From assembly GCA_046155505.1 (NCBI GenBank), contig JBJXFK010000135.1, positions 1 through 24,717 of the forward strand: 24,717 bases of DNA, given 5' to 3'. Positions 15,249-23,326 of the stretch are shown one piece after another; the stretch's first letter is position 1, and each line of letters begins with the position of its first letter. The translations under genes were made by a program, and so were the position numbers. Under the pieces are notes generated by a model. It searched no databases. It was not told where the DNA came from and worked only from the letters and a program-made list of their open reading frames with translations. The DNA is from JBJXFK01 sp046155505 (lineage in GTDB: Bacteria; Planctomycetota; Phycisphaerae; UBA1845; Fen-1342).

Positions 15249-15793
15249 TCCCGTGTACTCCTTTGGCACCGGCCGACGGCGGCCGGGCGACCCTAATCGT
15301 GTGCGAGCCGTCGTCGGCGAATTGCGGCGCGCACCGATAGCGCCCGCGTCCGCTGGAACTTCATAGAAACGCCGGACGGGATGGTACCCCACGGCGGAAA
15401 AACACGCGAATCGACGGAACTGAATGCCGCAGGTCGAATGTCGAAGGCCGACGGACGGCGCGCAACTCGCACATGCGGTGGCCGTGAGCCATCCGAACGC
15501 AACGCGCAAGCGAGTGACTGCGAGCGACAGCGAGTCCAAACGCGACGCGCAAGCGAGTGACCGCGTAGCGATCGGGCCTCCGTGCCAGCCGCCGAGCGCC
15601 AGCGAGCCGAACGGCACGCGCAAGAAAAAAGCAGCCGAGGACGGCAGCTCCACTCGATGCCGGCGAGCGCAGCGAGTCCGAACCCCGAGCGCGAGCGATC
15701 GGGGTAAGCCGCGGATGCAGGATTGCATGCGTTCAATAGTCGCCTCCGCCACCTCGTAGACCCGTATTCCGCGTATTCGCAAATCCGCGGCAC
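15249..15793. repeat. 545-bp non-coding spacer built of dispersed repeats
   Basis: No gene is supported. ACGCGCAAGCGAGTGAC occurs at 15502-15518 and again at 15545-15561. A terminator-like hairpin with flanking repeat lies at about 15590-15660. AGCGAGTCCGAACCCCGAGC begins a 35-nt unit at 15671-15705 that recurs at 17677-17710. Open frames crossing this region code for low-complexity Arg/Ser/Ala strings shared with the other repeat copies, which marks them as repeat translation. The upstream half (15249-15420) should hold the promoter of the 647-residue protein gene. Confidence 0.7.
15621..15649 (-). terminator. Terminator-like repeat, copy B
   Basis: Minus strand: AGCTGCCG, loop TCCT, CGGCTGCT, then TTTTTTCTTG. 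An 8-bp stem with one mismatch and a six-T tract, 145 nt downstream of the stop of the four-helix membrane protein gene. Flanking sequence on the T side (CGCGTGCCGTTCGGCTCGCT) is shared with copy C at 18800-18830. Confidence 0.65.
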
Positions 15794-16963
15794 TTATTTT
15801 GGTGCGCTCGCCGTTTCAGTGCGAGGCAGAAGTTGCGCATCGGCGACGACGATCGGGAACTCGCCGAGCGCGAGGAGCGCGATGCGATCGCCGTGCGGAT
15901 CGAGCAGGACGATTTGGCGACCGAGTTGATAGACAATCGTCTCGTCAGGGAGAATGGTCACATACCGCGCGGCCCAGGACTGTTGGAGCGGCGTCTCGAT
16001 CGCGTACCAACGCGGCCGATCGTCCGTCGCCCGGTGCAGTTCGATTCCCTCCCATGCCCACCAGCCGGACTTGACGCCGATCGCATCAGCATCCGATTCG
16101 TCTGTGCGATAATCAGACACCCAAATCGGGTAGCCAAGCTCACGCGGCAATTCGCGCGGATACTCAAATAGCCAGCCTGAATTTCGGGTCTCCGTGCGCC
16201 GATCACGAAGCAACCCGGCCTCGCGGTGCGCGAAGTGAAACGGCAGTTCGGTGGCGAACGCCGCGATCACCACTTCGCTGGCGCCGTCTTTCCGCCAATC
16301 GCGCCTGCAAAGCTGCCAAGCCGCACCCGGCGATTCCTGACGTGCGATGATCGAGTGAATTTCGCCCGACTCCGCAATGTCGGCGACTTTCTCGCAGCCG
16401 GTCCCATCCACGCGAACGCGCCACACGCTTCGCTCGCCAAGCGGAACGTGGTAGACCCACCACTCCTGCTGCATCTGAAAATCAGCCAGCGGCACGACGC
16501 GCACCGGCCCGATCGGGCGGAGCATGAAAGGGCTAAGCAGAAAATAGGGCACGAACAGCAGCGCAAACGAGACAGCTTGCGCAACAAAATTGGCCTTGCA
16601 CGTGTGCCACATGTCGCGTGGTTGGTTCATCGCCGCGTAAACGAATGGGAATTCGAGAAGCAGCGTGACAATCAATATTGCCGCAAGGCCGACGAAGTGT
16701 ACGAAGAGTGCATTCTCGATCGTGATAGCGCGATCAAACCAGTCGCGCGCATCCCTGGCGAAATAGCCGAAAAGTACGAGCGGCAAGAAAGCGGAGACGT
16801 AGTTTGCCGCGATCAGAAACAATGCGGCGGTCTTGCGCGTGCCTCCGAAAATGCGACGAATGAGCCACGCCTCGAACACGCCGATCAGCGCGTTGATCAG
16901 CACGAGGTGGACCATGCTGAACCACATCAGCGGCGTGCCGGCATTGCCGAGCAAATTACCCAT
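15794..16963 (-). CDS. Membrane protein of unknown function with large soluble C-terminal domain
   Basis: 389 residues from ATG 16963; TTG 16972 is an alternative and neither has a clear ribosome site. Four hydrophobic helices fill residues 10-165 (around 13-33, 45-68, 88-112 and 125-150). After SPFMLRPIGPVRVVP comes a Trp-rich, strand-rich domain (about 170-389) with phrases like EWWVYHVPLGERSVWRVRVDGTG and SGWWAWEGIELHRATDDRPRWY. The 'xxVxxLxxGRQIVLLDPxGxRIALL' end looks like a beta-propeller blade or YVTN-like repeat. I do not recognise the family. It follows the DUF454 gene on the same strand by 51 bp, so the two may be one operon, ending at the hairpin near 15621-15649. Confidence 0.75.
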   Translation of the reverse strand: MGNLLGNAGTPLMWFSMVHLVLINALIGVFEAWLIRRIFGGTRKTAALFLIAANYVSAFLPLVLFGYFARDARDWFDRAITIENALFVHFVGLAAILIVTLLLEFPFVYAAMNQPRDMWHTCKANFVAQAVSFALLFVPYFLLSPFMLRPIGPVRVVPLADFQMQQEWWVYHVPLGERSVWRVRVDGTGCEKVADIAESGEIHSIIARQESPGAAWQLCRRDWRKDGASEVVIAAFATELPFHFAHREAGLLRDRRTETRNSGWLFEYPRELPRELGYPIWVSDYRTDESDADAIGVKSGWWAWEGIELHRATDDRPRWYAIETPLQQSWAARYVTILPDETIVYQLGRQIVLLDPHGDRIALLALGEFPIVVADAQLLPRTETASAPK

Positions 16964-17014
16964 GCACGCCAATGTACCGCTTTGTGTCAGAATGGGAACG
17001 AAAAAGTAGAACGA

Positions 17015-17467
17015 TCACGCGATCGCGCGCAGGCGGCGGCGAAACATCGCGATCGAAATAGTGCCAATCACGCCGAGGCCGACGATGACCGAGCCGAGCG
17101 TGACGCTGAGCTTGCCGGCGAATGCGAGCACGGTTACCGAGATGCTGATGGAGAGCCACATCATCGTCATCGCCGCGATGCGAGCGTTCATCGACATCGG
17201 CTCGCGCGAACGGACGAATCGGGCGTAGGGTGCGAGCAGCTTGGTATTCAGCATCCGCTCTTCGAGCCACGGGCAGCTTCGCGTGAGAAAGAACGAGCCG
17301 ATCAGCAGGAAAATCGTGGTCGGCATGCCCGGCACGACCGCGCCGACTCCGCCAAGGCCGAAGAAGAATACGCCAAGCAGCGCGAGTCCCCAGCGCCACG
17401 GCGTGATCTTCACCGGCGCAAGATTCGCGTGCGCGACTGGGCAGACGGCGGCAGTGGGGTCGTGCAT
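17015..17467 (-). CDS. DUF454 (YbaN-like) inner-membrane protein
   Basis: 150 residues from ATG 17467, with GAGGA about 6 nt upstream. After a 22-residue soluble start with a Cys come two hydrophobic segments (WRWGLALLGVFFFGLGGVGAVVPGMPTT and IFLLIGSFFLTRSCPWLEERML) with the DUF454 signature 'GxxGxxxPxxPTxxFLLxAxxxxxRSxPxxxxxLL'. The family's 'GP...' core is followed here by FVRSREPMSMNARIAAMTMMW and a last helix pair (LSISISVTVLAFAG, VIVGLGVIGTISIAMF). E. coli YbaN is about 125 residues. The biochemical role is unknown. The longer upstream frame is translated repeat and is not part of the gene. Confidence 0.88.
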   Translation of the reverse strand: MHDPTAAVCPVAHANLAPVKITPWRWGLALLGVFFFGLGGVGAVVPGMPTTIFLLIGSFFLTRSCPWLEERMLNTKLLAPYARFVRSREPMSMNARIAAMTMMWLSISISVTVLAFAGKLSVTLGSVIVGLGVIGTISIAMFRRRLRAIA

Positions 17468-17799
17468 CGAATCCTCGTCGAAGCCGGCGGCTTCGTGCTG
17501 GCGCGATGGGAACGCCCTCGCGCGAGTCCGGGAGTATAGGCACGCGAGCGGCGCGCGAAAAGTGCGCGTCACCACGCGGCAGGTATGTTGTTTATCGTCT
17601 GCACGCGGTGCGGGAATTGGTAGTGGTCGCGTTGCGGACGCGGACGTGAGAGGGGCGAGTCCGAACCCCAAGAGCCAGCGAGTCCGAACCCCGAGCGCGA
17701 GCGAGCGGGGTGACGTGCGAATGCAGAGTGCAGAATGAACAATGCAAAACGTCGATCCGCTGAGCACGTCAACTGAACCCTGAACCCCGAACCCCGCCA
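17468..17799. repeat. 332-bp non-coding spacer with two repeat families
   Basis: No gene is supported. GCGAGTCCGAACCCC appears at 17655-17669 and again at 17678-17692 inside the 34-nt unit shared with 15671-15705 (two mismatches over 37 nt). The reverse heptamer array CTGAACCCTGAACCCC and a further GAACCCC lie at 17773-17796, just after the stop of the DUF4198 gene. The promoter of the DUF454 gene should lie between about 17470 and 17600. Confidence 0.7.
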
Positions 17800-18600
17800 T
17801 CACCGGCTCTTCGGCAGCTCAAACGTCAGCGCCGCCCAAGTGCTCTCCCACTCCACGTTGCCGCCGTCTTTGGCACGCTTCATATATACCGCCTTGACCA
17901 GCCACTCGCCGGCGTGGTCGAGTTGCAGCGTCGCTTTTCCGGCTGAATCGGTCCGCGCGGACGGCTGTTTGTCGAGCGCGTCGCGATGCATGCCGACGAC
18001 CAGCGCCCCTTCCGGCGGCTTGCCATCGAGCAGCAGCGTAACGGTCAGTTTGTCGCCCGGCTTCATGGCGTACGGATTCTGCTCTGCGACCAGCTCCAGC
18101 GGCAGGCCGTGAGCGCGGTCCTTGGCGTCGCGCCCTTCGCCGCCGACGAGCAGCAGGCTCTTGCAACTGCGGGCGTAGGCTTCGCGACCGAGCTTGTCGC
18201 TTTCGCCGCGCTTGGCCCGCTCGGCGGAGATGGCCTCCAGGCCTTCTTCCTTTAGGTAGCTCTCGAACTTCGCCGGCTCGATTTCGATGTCGAGCGAGCT
18301 GCTGACGTACAGCACGGTGTGCAAGCCGGGCTTGTCGAATCGCATAAAACCGGCCGGCTCGACGCCATCCTCGCCGGGGACGGGCTTTTTGACATCGCCG
18401 AGGATGGAGTCGAAACGGACGATGCGACGCGTGTTTCGCGGAACGGCCTCGCCCTTCATCTTCTCGCCGACACGCAGGCTGATACGGGTCACGCGTTCGG
18501 TCGTCGGTCGATAGGTTGACGGCTCGATCCAGAATTCGTGCGCGAGGGCGTTGGGTGCCACCGCGAGGGCTAGAACGGTGATCAGGTATTGGCGCAGCAT
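17800..18600 (-). CDS. DUF4198-domain secreted protein
   Basis: 266 residues from ATG 18600, with GGGGAAG a few bases upstream. The signal peptide MLRQYLITVLALAVAPNALA is followed by HEFWIEPSTYRPTTERVTRISLRVGEKMKGE. A mature N-terminus at His and the 'HEFWxxP' opening are hallmarks of DUF4198, a NikM-like periplasmic or membrane-associated family often linked to metal uptake. The C-terminal part has a carboxypeptidase-regulatory/Ig-like pattern: KPGDKLTVTLLLDGKPPEGALVVG, ARTDSAGKATLQLDHAGEWLVKAVYMKR. This is typical of the family. No transporter or metal enzyme genes are nearby, so the ligand cannot be inferred. Confidence 0.88.
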   Translation of the reverse strand: MLRQYLITVLALAVAPNALAHEFWIEPSTYRPTTERVTRISLRVGEKMKGEAVPRNTRRIVRFDSILGDVKKPVPGEDGVEPAGFMRFDKPGLHTVLYVSSSLDIEIEPAKFESYLKEEGLEAISAERAKRGESDKLGREAYARSCKSLLLVGGEGRDAKDRAHGLPLELVAEQNPYAMKPGDKLTVTLLLDGKPPEGALVVGMHRDALDKQPSARTDSAGKATLQLDHAGEWLVKAVYMKRAKDGGNVEWESTWAALTFELPKSR

Positions 18601-18728
18601 TAGGCTTCCCCGTTTCGACGTGTCGCGCGGCGAGCGATCCGCGACCGTCGCCATTGTACTACGTGACGCGACGCAGATTGGATTCAGCCCGGTCGGATGG
18701 CGGCTAGCTGGTGGCTGGTGGCCGGTGG

Positions 18729-18758
18729 CATGCTTACGCGGTACTCCGCGCAAGCATG
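18729..18758. repeat. Palindrome CATGCTTACGCGG / CCGCGCAAGCATG
   Basis: A 13-bp inverted repeat (one mismatch) with loop TACT, preceded by GCTGGTGGCTGGTGGCCGG tandem repeats at about 18708-18727. It lies in the divergent spacer between the DUF4198 and zinc-ribbon genes. It could be a REP-type element or a regulator-binding site. Confidence 0.55.
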
Positions 18759-18774
18759 TCCGAACGACGTGGAG

Positions 18775-18800
18775 AGCTGCCGCCCTCGGCTGCTTTTTTT
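18775..18800 (+). terminator. Terminator-like repeat, copy C, upstream of a gene
   Basis: AGCTGCCG, loop CCCT, CGGCTGCT with seven Ts (18794-18800). It has the best T-tract of the three copies. It is oriented to stop plus-strand transcription, yet no plus-strand gene ends nearby; the next plus-strand gene starts at 18895. It may therefore be an inserted repeat, or an attenuator in the leader of that gene. Confidence 0.5.
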
Positions 18801-18894
18801 GCTTGTGCGCGCCGTTCGGCTCGCTCACGCTCGCGTTCGCCTGCTCACACCATGTTCGTTACTACTCGTAGCGATCGCGTTAGCATTCGCCCTC

Positions 18895-20241
18895 ATGCGT
18901 GCAGTTTTTCAATCGTCCGTTGCGCACTGGATCGCCGTCGCTGTCGCGGCATTGGGCCTCGTGTTGATTGTCGTCGCGCTGCTTCGCCGTCGTCGCGGAA
19001 CGGCCATGCATTGTCGCAAGTGCGATTACGACCTGACCGGATGCGAGAGCCAGCGGTGTCCCGAGTGCGGGACCGGCCTGAATGCGCGAACGATGATCCG
19101 TGGAGCGCGCCGGCGCGGGCGGCGAAGGATTGGGGCGGTTGGCCTGCTGCTGATTTGTGCGAGCACGTCGCCGTGGATTGCGGCGAAGCTCTCGCGCGCG
19201 CAGTGGCTGACCATCGCGCCGCTGTCGATCGTGGTTGAACGAACGCAGTCAGCCGACATTCGCGTCTTTCCCTGGGCCCAGCAAGAGTTGCGGCGACGCA
19301 TCCAGTCGAACTCGCTGAGCGCGTCCGATCGCATGTGGCTGATCGAGCGTCTGCTTGCTATTCACGAGCGCGGGCAGTTCGCGGCACTCGATGCGACGAT
19401 GTTCCGAAGAGAAGTGCTGGACGATTTACGCGAAAGCGGGCTACTCGCCGAACCCCAGTTGAAACGGCTGCTCGAAGCATCGTGTCAGCAGCGAATTCTC
19501 GCGCGGCGAATGATTGCAGCCGGCGCGATTTGGCCGGGCTGGGCGTATGGATGGATCTGCGTGCCGCAAGGAGTTCACATTGAGGAGGCGACGGAAGTTT
19601 CGGTCGACGGCGGCGAGTTGCAGCATGTGGACCGACGCGCGTATAGGTCCGGGCTTTATTCGACCGGCACGGCGCTGCACCAACGTGACCTCGGCATCGG
19701 CACGCACCGATTGCGATTCGTACGCACATGGACGGCGCGCGCGGCTGATCGCGTACAGGCTGACGCGTCGCTGCACGCCTGGACGCAGATGCATGACATT
19801 GACGTGACGGTCGTGGAGCCGGAGCAAATGCCGTTGCCGGTGCTCCGTGACGGCGTCGAGTTGGATATCGCGGTTCGCCGCTGCATCGACGGGGCCGGCG
19901 TTGCAGTTTCCGCGACGGATGCGGATGGCGTATCGACCGTTCGCGTGCAGGTGCGACGACGCGATCCGCTGCCGATCGCGGTTGCGTTTGACGTGATCGC
20001 GCTAGTCAACGGGCAAGAGCATCTGATCGGCGGTTTCGCGTGCGACCGCGGCGAGGCAGCTTGGAACGGTCAGGGTGCCGCGCAGATACGACTCGTGAAT
20101 GCGACGCGTGCGACGGTCATCCTGCGACCAAGCATCGCTCACGCCGACGAGCTGGTCGATCCAGCGGAAATCTGGTCAGGCACGATTCGGTTCGAGGATT
20201 TGGCGATTCAGTCGGGCAGCATGCCGACGATCGCACCGTGA
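18895..20241 (+). CDS. Zinc-ribbon membrane protein of unknown function
   Basis: 448 residues from ATG 18895. The frame is open further upstream, but that part translates the dispersed repeat, and this ATG directly precedes a membrane helix; no ribosome site is seen. The helix (about 9-30) ends in RRRRG, then a zinc ribbon with Cys40, Cys43, Cys55 and Cys58 (CRKCDYDLTG...RCPECG), then a second helix (about 78-95). Residues 100-448 are a strand-rich soluble domain, probably outside the membrane, with no recognised enzyme motif. This ribbon next to a helix is a pattern I associate with Planctomycetota, where it occurs in many proteins of unknown role. Confidence 0.8.
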   Translation: MRAVFQSSVAHWIAVAVAALGLVLIVVALLRRRRGTAMHCRKCDYDLTGCESQRCPECGTGLNARTMIRGARRRGRRRIGAVGLLLICASTSPWIAAKLSRAQWLTIAPLSIVVERTQSADIRVFPWAQQELRRRIQSNSLSASDRMWLIERLLAIHERGQFAALDATMFRREVLDDLRESGLLAEPQLKRLLEASCQQRILARRMIAAGAIWPGWAYGWICVPQGVHIEEATEVSVDGGELQHVDRRAYRSGLYSTGTALHQRDLGIGTHRLRFVRTWTARAADRVQADASLHAWTQMHDIDVTVVEPEQMPLPVLRDGVELDIAVRRCIDGAGVAVSATDADGVSTVRVQVRRRDPLPIAVAFDVIALVNGQEHLIGGFACDRGEAAWNGQGAAQIRLVNATRATVILRPSIAHADELVDPAEIWSGTIRFEDLAIQSGSMPTIAP

Positions 20242-20426
20242 CGCGGCGCAGGCGGTGATCCGATCCCGTCGGACAGGCGAGGCCGAACTTGCGCGTCGCC
20301 CGCCGGTGCCCGCGTAGGCGCATTCGGACGGGCCAATTCTGCGCGGCGGGCAACGCGGCGCAGCAAAGTTCGTCCGCGCCAAACCGTTTATCGATCTCTC
20401 GCCGCCCGCCATCCGATTCGATAGCT

Positions 20427-23171
20427 GTGAACCCGCGCGCCTACGTCATCGCCGCTCTGCTGCTGCTCGCATCGGCCACGCCGCCGCACGCCGTCGCGCA
20501 GGACGTCATGCCCGTCGAATTCGCTACCAAGGCCGACGCCTATCGCGTGGTCAAGCAGTTCGATTTCAACGAACGCCCGCTCGGCAACTTCGAAGCCACG
20601 CCCATGTACTGGCGCAAGCTCCGCGGCGACGGGCTGCCCGCCTTCGCCACCGGCGAATTCGATGACCAAATCGGGCACGACGCGCCGCCATCGTTTCGTC
20701 TCTCAATTCAGACCGGCAATGTCTGTTACGAATACGCACAGCTCGATCTGACCGTCATCGCCGATTCCGATTATCTCGCCAGCGCCTACATCCGCGCGTC
20801 GCAGCTCGAACACTCGCGGGCATTCATCATTGCCTATCTCGTCGACCGCTTCGAGGAAAAAATCCCCGGCAGCGAACGCGTTAGCAATCTCGTCGCCGCG
20901 ACCGGCGCAAATCAGGAGCCGTGGCAACGCGTCGAACTTGGCATTCCCGGCGACTTTCCGAGCGCATACGCCCTGCGATTGCAACTCTGGATTCTCCATC
21001 GGCACGCCTGGGAAGAACCCGGCCCGGCGACCGTCGATCCGATCGTTCGCCGCGACGTGCGCGGGCAAGCGTGGTTCGACGATGTCACCATCTATCGCTT
21101 GCCACGCGCGCGGCTGGCCATCGACGCACGCGGCAATATCGTCGCCGCCGATGCCAAGGCGTCGCTGCTGCTCGATGTCAACAACGCCTCGGCGACGACG
21201 CTCTCGGCCCGCGTGCGCGTGACCGACGATGACGACCGCGCCGTCTTCGAGCAGGAATATCGACTCAGTACGGCACAATCGCACATCGTCGCTGGCGCGT
21301 CGGAAACCGCCGGCGGAACGAAGAAGTCCGGCTCGCCGAAGCCTGCTGGCGTTGGCCACGGCGAGCCGGTTCGCGTACCGCTGCCCGAACTTGAACCGGG
21401 GCTCTACACCGCGACGCTCGGCTTGCTGGCCGATAAGTCGGTCATGCTCGAACGCCGCCTGCAATTCGCAGTGGTCGCTCCGCTGCCGCCGAACTCCAGC
21501 TACAAACCCGATCTCGGCGTCTATCTCGACGACTTTCGCGGGCACGACGCACAAGCCGTCGCAACACTTATGCGCGAGTTGGGCATTCACTCGATCAAGC
21601 TCGGCCTGCCGGTGCGCAGCGCCGCCGAAGGCGAATTGAGCGACGAGCTACGCCAGACCACCGAACTCATGCGCATCCTCGGCGAGTTGGGCGTCGAGTG
21701 TGCCGGCGTCATCTCGCCCGCCGAATCGAGCGACGGCGGTTCCTATGCGTCGCTGCGCGAAATGCTCGCCCGTGACGCGCGTTGGCAAGCCACGCTGAGC
21801 CCGCTGCTCGCGCATTTCGGCGGTTCGCTGCCGACCTGGCAACTCGGCGACGAGCGCCGCGAACTCAGCGGCACGCTTACCTGGGACGCGCTCGCGATTC
21901 GCCAATTGCGCGATCAACTCAAACGCTTCGTCAGCGTGCCCGAAACCGTCGTCACGGCGCGCATCAACGCGCCGCTCGCGGCCGCCGAGCGCGGCACCAA
22001 CATCGTCTCACACTGGATCCCGCCGCAGATTCCGACGCGCGATCTGCCGACCGTTTTCGTCGATGCCGAATTGAGCGGAGACGGGCGCGACTGGCTCTAC
22101 CTCGACGCCGCCAGCGCCGGCGGCGCACAGGGCGATCATGTCGATCTCATGCGCCGGCTGGTGCTCTCGCACGCCGCAGCGGCGGCTCGGCTCTACCTGC
22201 GCGCCCCCGTTCGGCTAACGCGCGAGAGCGGTTCGCTCGCCTGGGAACCGACCGCCGCATATTTGCCGCTGCGCACGTTTGTGCGTTACCTGAGCGGCAA
22301 ACGTCTGCGCGGCCTGATGCAACCTGACGAAGACGGCGTGATTCTCTTCTTCAGCGGCGGCGGATCGAGCTGCCTCGTGACCTGGACGTGGCGCGACACA
22401 CCGCACGACGAACCGGTGGAGCTTTACCTCGGCGGCAACGCGCAGGCCGTGGACATGCTCGGTCGCATGACGCCGCTGTCGACCGTTTCCGGACGGACGC
22501 GCATTCCGCTGGGCCGGGAGCCGACAATCATCATCACGCACGACACCGAGCTAGCGCTGCTGCAATCGAGTTTTCGCATGGAAAATACATACCTGCAGCG
22601 GCATCAACCCGACCCGCTACCGGTGATCACGTTTCGCAATCCGTATAACAACAATCTGACGGGCGAGATCTTCGTGCAGCCGCCGACGAGTTGGGATGTC
22701 GCGCCGCGCACGTTTCAATTCGATGTGCCGCCGGGCGAGGCCTTCGAGAAAACGCTCTCTTTCATCATGCCGCCGCGACAAATCGCGAGCAACCAAAATT
22801 GCGCGATCGAGCTGCGGCTGAACGGCCCCGAGCCGGCCAAGCTCGAATTCTCCGAGCGTCTGAGCCTCGGCCTGCGCGAAATCGACGTCGATTGCATCGC
22901 GAAGTGGGAGAATGGAAACCTGCGGGTTGAGCAAACGCTTCGCAATCGCTCCGGCAGCCCCGTCAGCTTCAAAGGCTTCTGCGACGCACCAGGCCGCGCG
23001 CGACTCGACGGGCTGTTTGTCGACCTTCTTCCCGGCGCGTCGTCCACACAAGCCTACATCCTCGGCAATGCGTCCAATTTGGCCGGGGCGACGCTCTATC
23101 TCGGCATCGCCGAGATTCGCGGCGACCGCTCGCTGAATCAGATTGTGGAAGTCCCGCCGTTCTCGCCGTAA
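20427..23171 (+). CDS. Large secreted protein of unknown function
   Basis: 914 residues from GTG 20427, chosen because it opens a signal peptide (YVIAALLLLASATPPHAVAQ, cleavage near residue 24); the ribosome site is weak and the frame upstream is not protein-like. The first third (about 50-240) resembles a carbohydrate-binding beta sandwich (FNERPLGNFEATPMYWRKL, then YEYAQLDLTVIADSDYLASAYIRAS, and QAWFDDVTIYRLP). Residues 240-350 look Ig-like. From about 360 (LGVYLDDFRGHDAQAVATLMRELGIHSIKLGLPV) a TIM-barrel-like region begins, in the style of glycoside hydrolases, but I cannot assign catalytic acids. A C-terminal Ig-like or beta-sandwich domain ends the protein. Likely extracytoplasmic; a glycan-active role is inference only. 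20242-20426 shows nothing further. Confidence 0.82.
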   Translation: MNPRAYVIAALLLLASATPPHAVAQDVMPVEFATKADAYRVVKQFDFNERPLGNFEATPMYWRKLRGDGLPAFATGEFDDQIGHDAPPSFRLSIQTGNVCYEYAQLDLTVIADSDYLASAYIRASQLEHSRAFIIAYLVDRFEEKIPGSERVSNLVAATGANQEPWQRVELGIPGDFPSAYALRLQLWILHRHAWEEPGPATVDPIVRRDVRGQAWFDDVTIYRLPRARLAIDARGNIVAADAKASLLLDVNNASATTLSARVRVTDDDDRAVFEQEYRLSTAQSHIVAGASETAGGTKKSGSPKPAGVGHGEPVRVPLPELEPGLYTATLGLLADKSVMLERRLQFAVVAPLPPNSSYKPDLGVYLDDFRGHDAQAVATLMRELGIHSIKLGLPVRSAAEGELSDELRQTTELMRILGELGVECAGVISPAESSDGGSYASLREMLARDARWQATLSPLLAHFGGSLPTWQLGDERRELSGTLTWDALAIRQLRDQLKRFVSVPETVVTARINAPLAAAERGTNIVSHWIPPQIPTRDLPTVFVDAELSGDGRDWLYLDAASAGGAQGDHVDLMRRLVLSHAAAAARLYLRAPVRLTRESGSLAWEPTAAYLPLRTFVRYLSGKRLRGLMQPDEDGVILFFSGGGSSCLVTWTWRDTPHDEPVELYLGGNAQAVDMLGRMTPLSTVSGRTRIPLGREPTIIITHDTELALLQSSFRMENTYLQRHQPDPLPVITFRNPYNNNLTGEIFVQPPTSWDVAPRTFQFDVPPGEAFEKTLSFIMPPRQIASNQNCAIELRLNGPEPAKLEFSERLSLGLREIDVDCIAKWENGNLRVEQTLRNRSGSPVSFKGFCDAPGRARLDGLFVDLLPGASSTQAYILGNASNLAGATLYLGIAEIRGDRSLNQIVEVPPFSP

Positions 23172-23198
23172 ACTCTCACGACTGAATTCGACCCGCGC

Positions 23199-23261
23199 GG
23201 GGAGCATCGGCCTCCGGCCGGTGTGATTTCGCTTCGCACCGGCCCCAGGCCGATGCTCCCC
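23199..23261. terminator. Long hairpin after the 914-residue protein gene
   Basis: Perfect 15-bp outer arms GGGGAGCATCGGCCT (23199-23213) and AGGCCGATGCTCCCC (23247-23261), and inner arms GGCCGGTG (23216-23223) and CACCGGCC (23237-23244). It starts 28 nt after the stop and ends 65 nt before the next gene. It is followed by AGTTTAGT rather than a T-run. It may be a terminator, a leader structure of the PSP1 gene, or a dispersed palindromic element. Confidence 0.65.
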
Positions 23262-23326
23262 AGTTTAGTCGTCCGCCGGTGATTTCGATCACGACACCGG
23301 CAGTCGCCGCGGCGGAGTTTCGCGAT

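Noticed and set aside
15249..15782. N-terminal extension of the 647-residue secreted protein
   Set aside because: The extra 178 codons translate dispersed repeats, and the internal ATG has an AAAGGAG site and a signal peptide.
16226..17539. 437-codon open frame on the plus strand
   Set aside because: It crosses two real minus-strand membrane protein genes and reads as charged low-complexity sequence, a GC-rich shadow.
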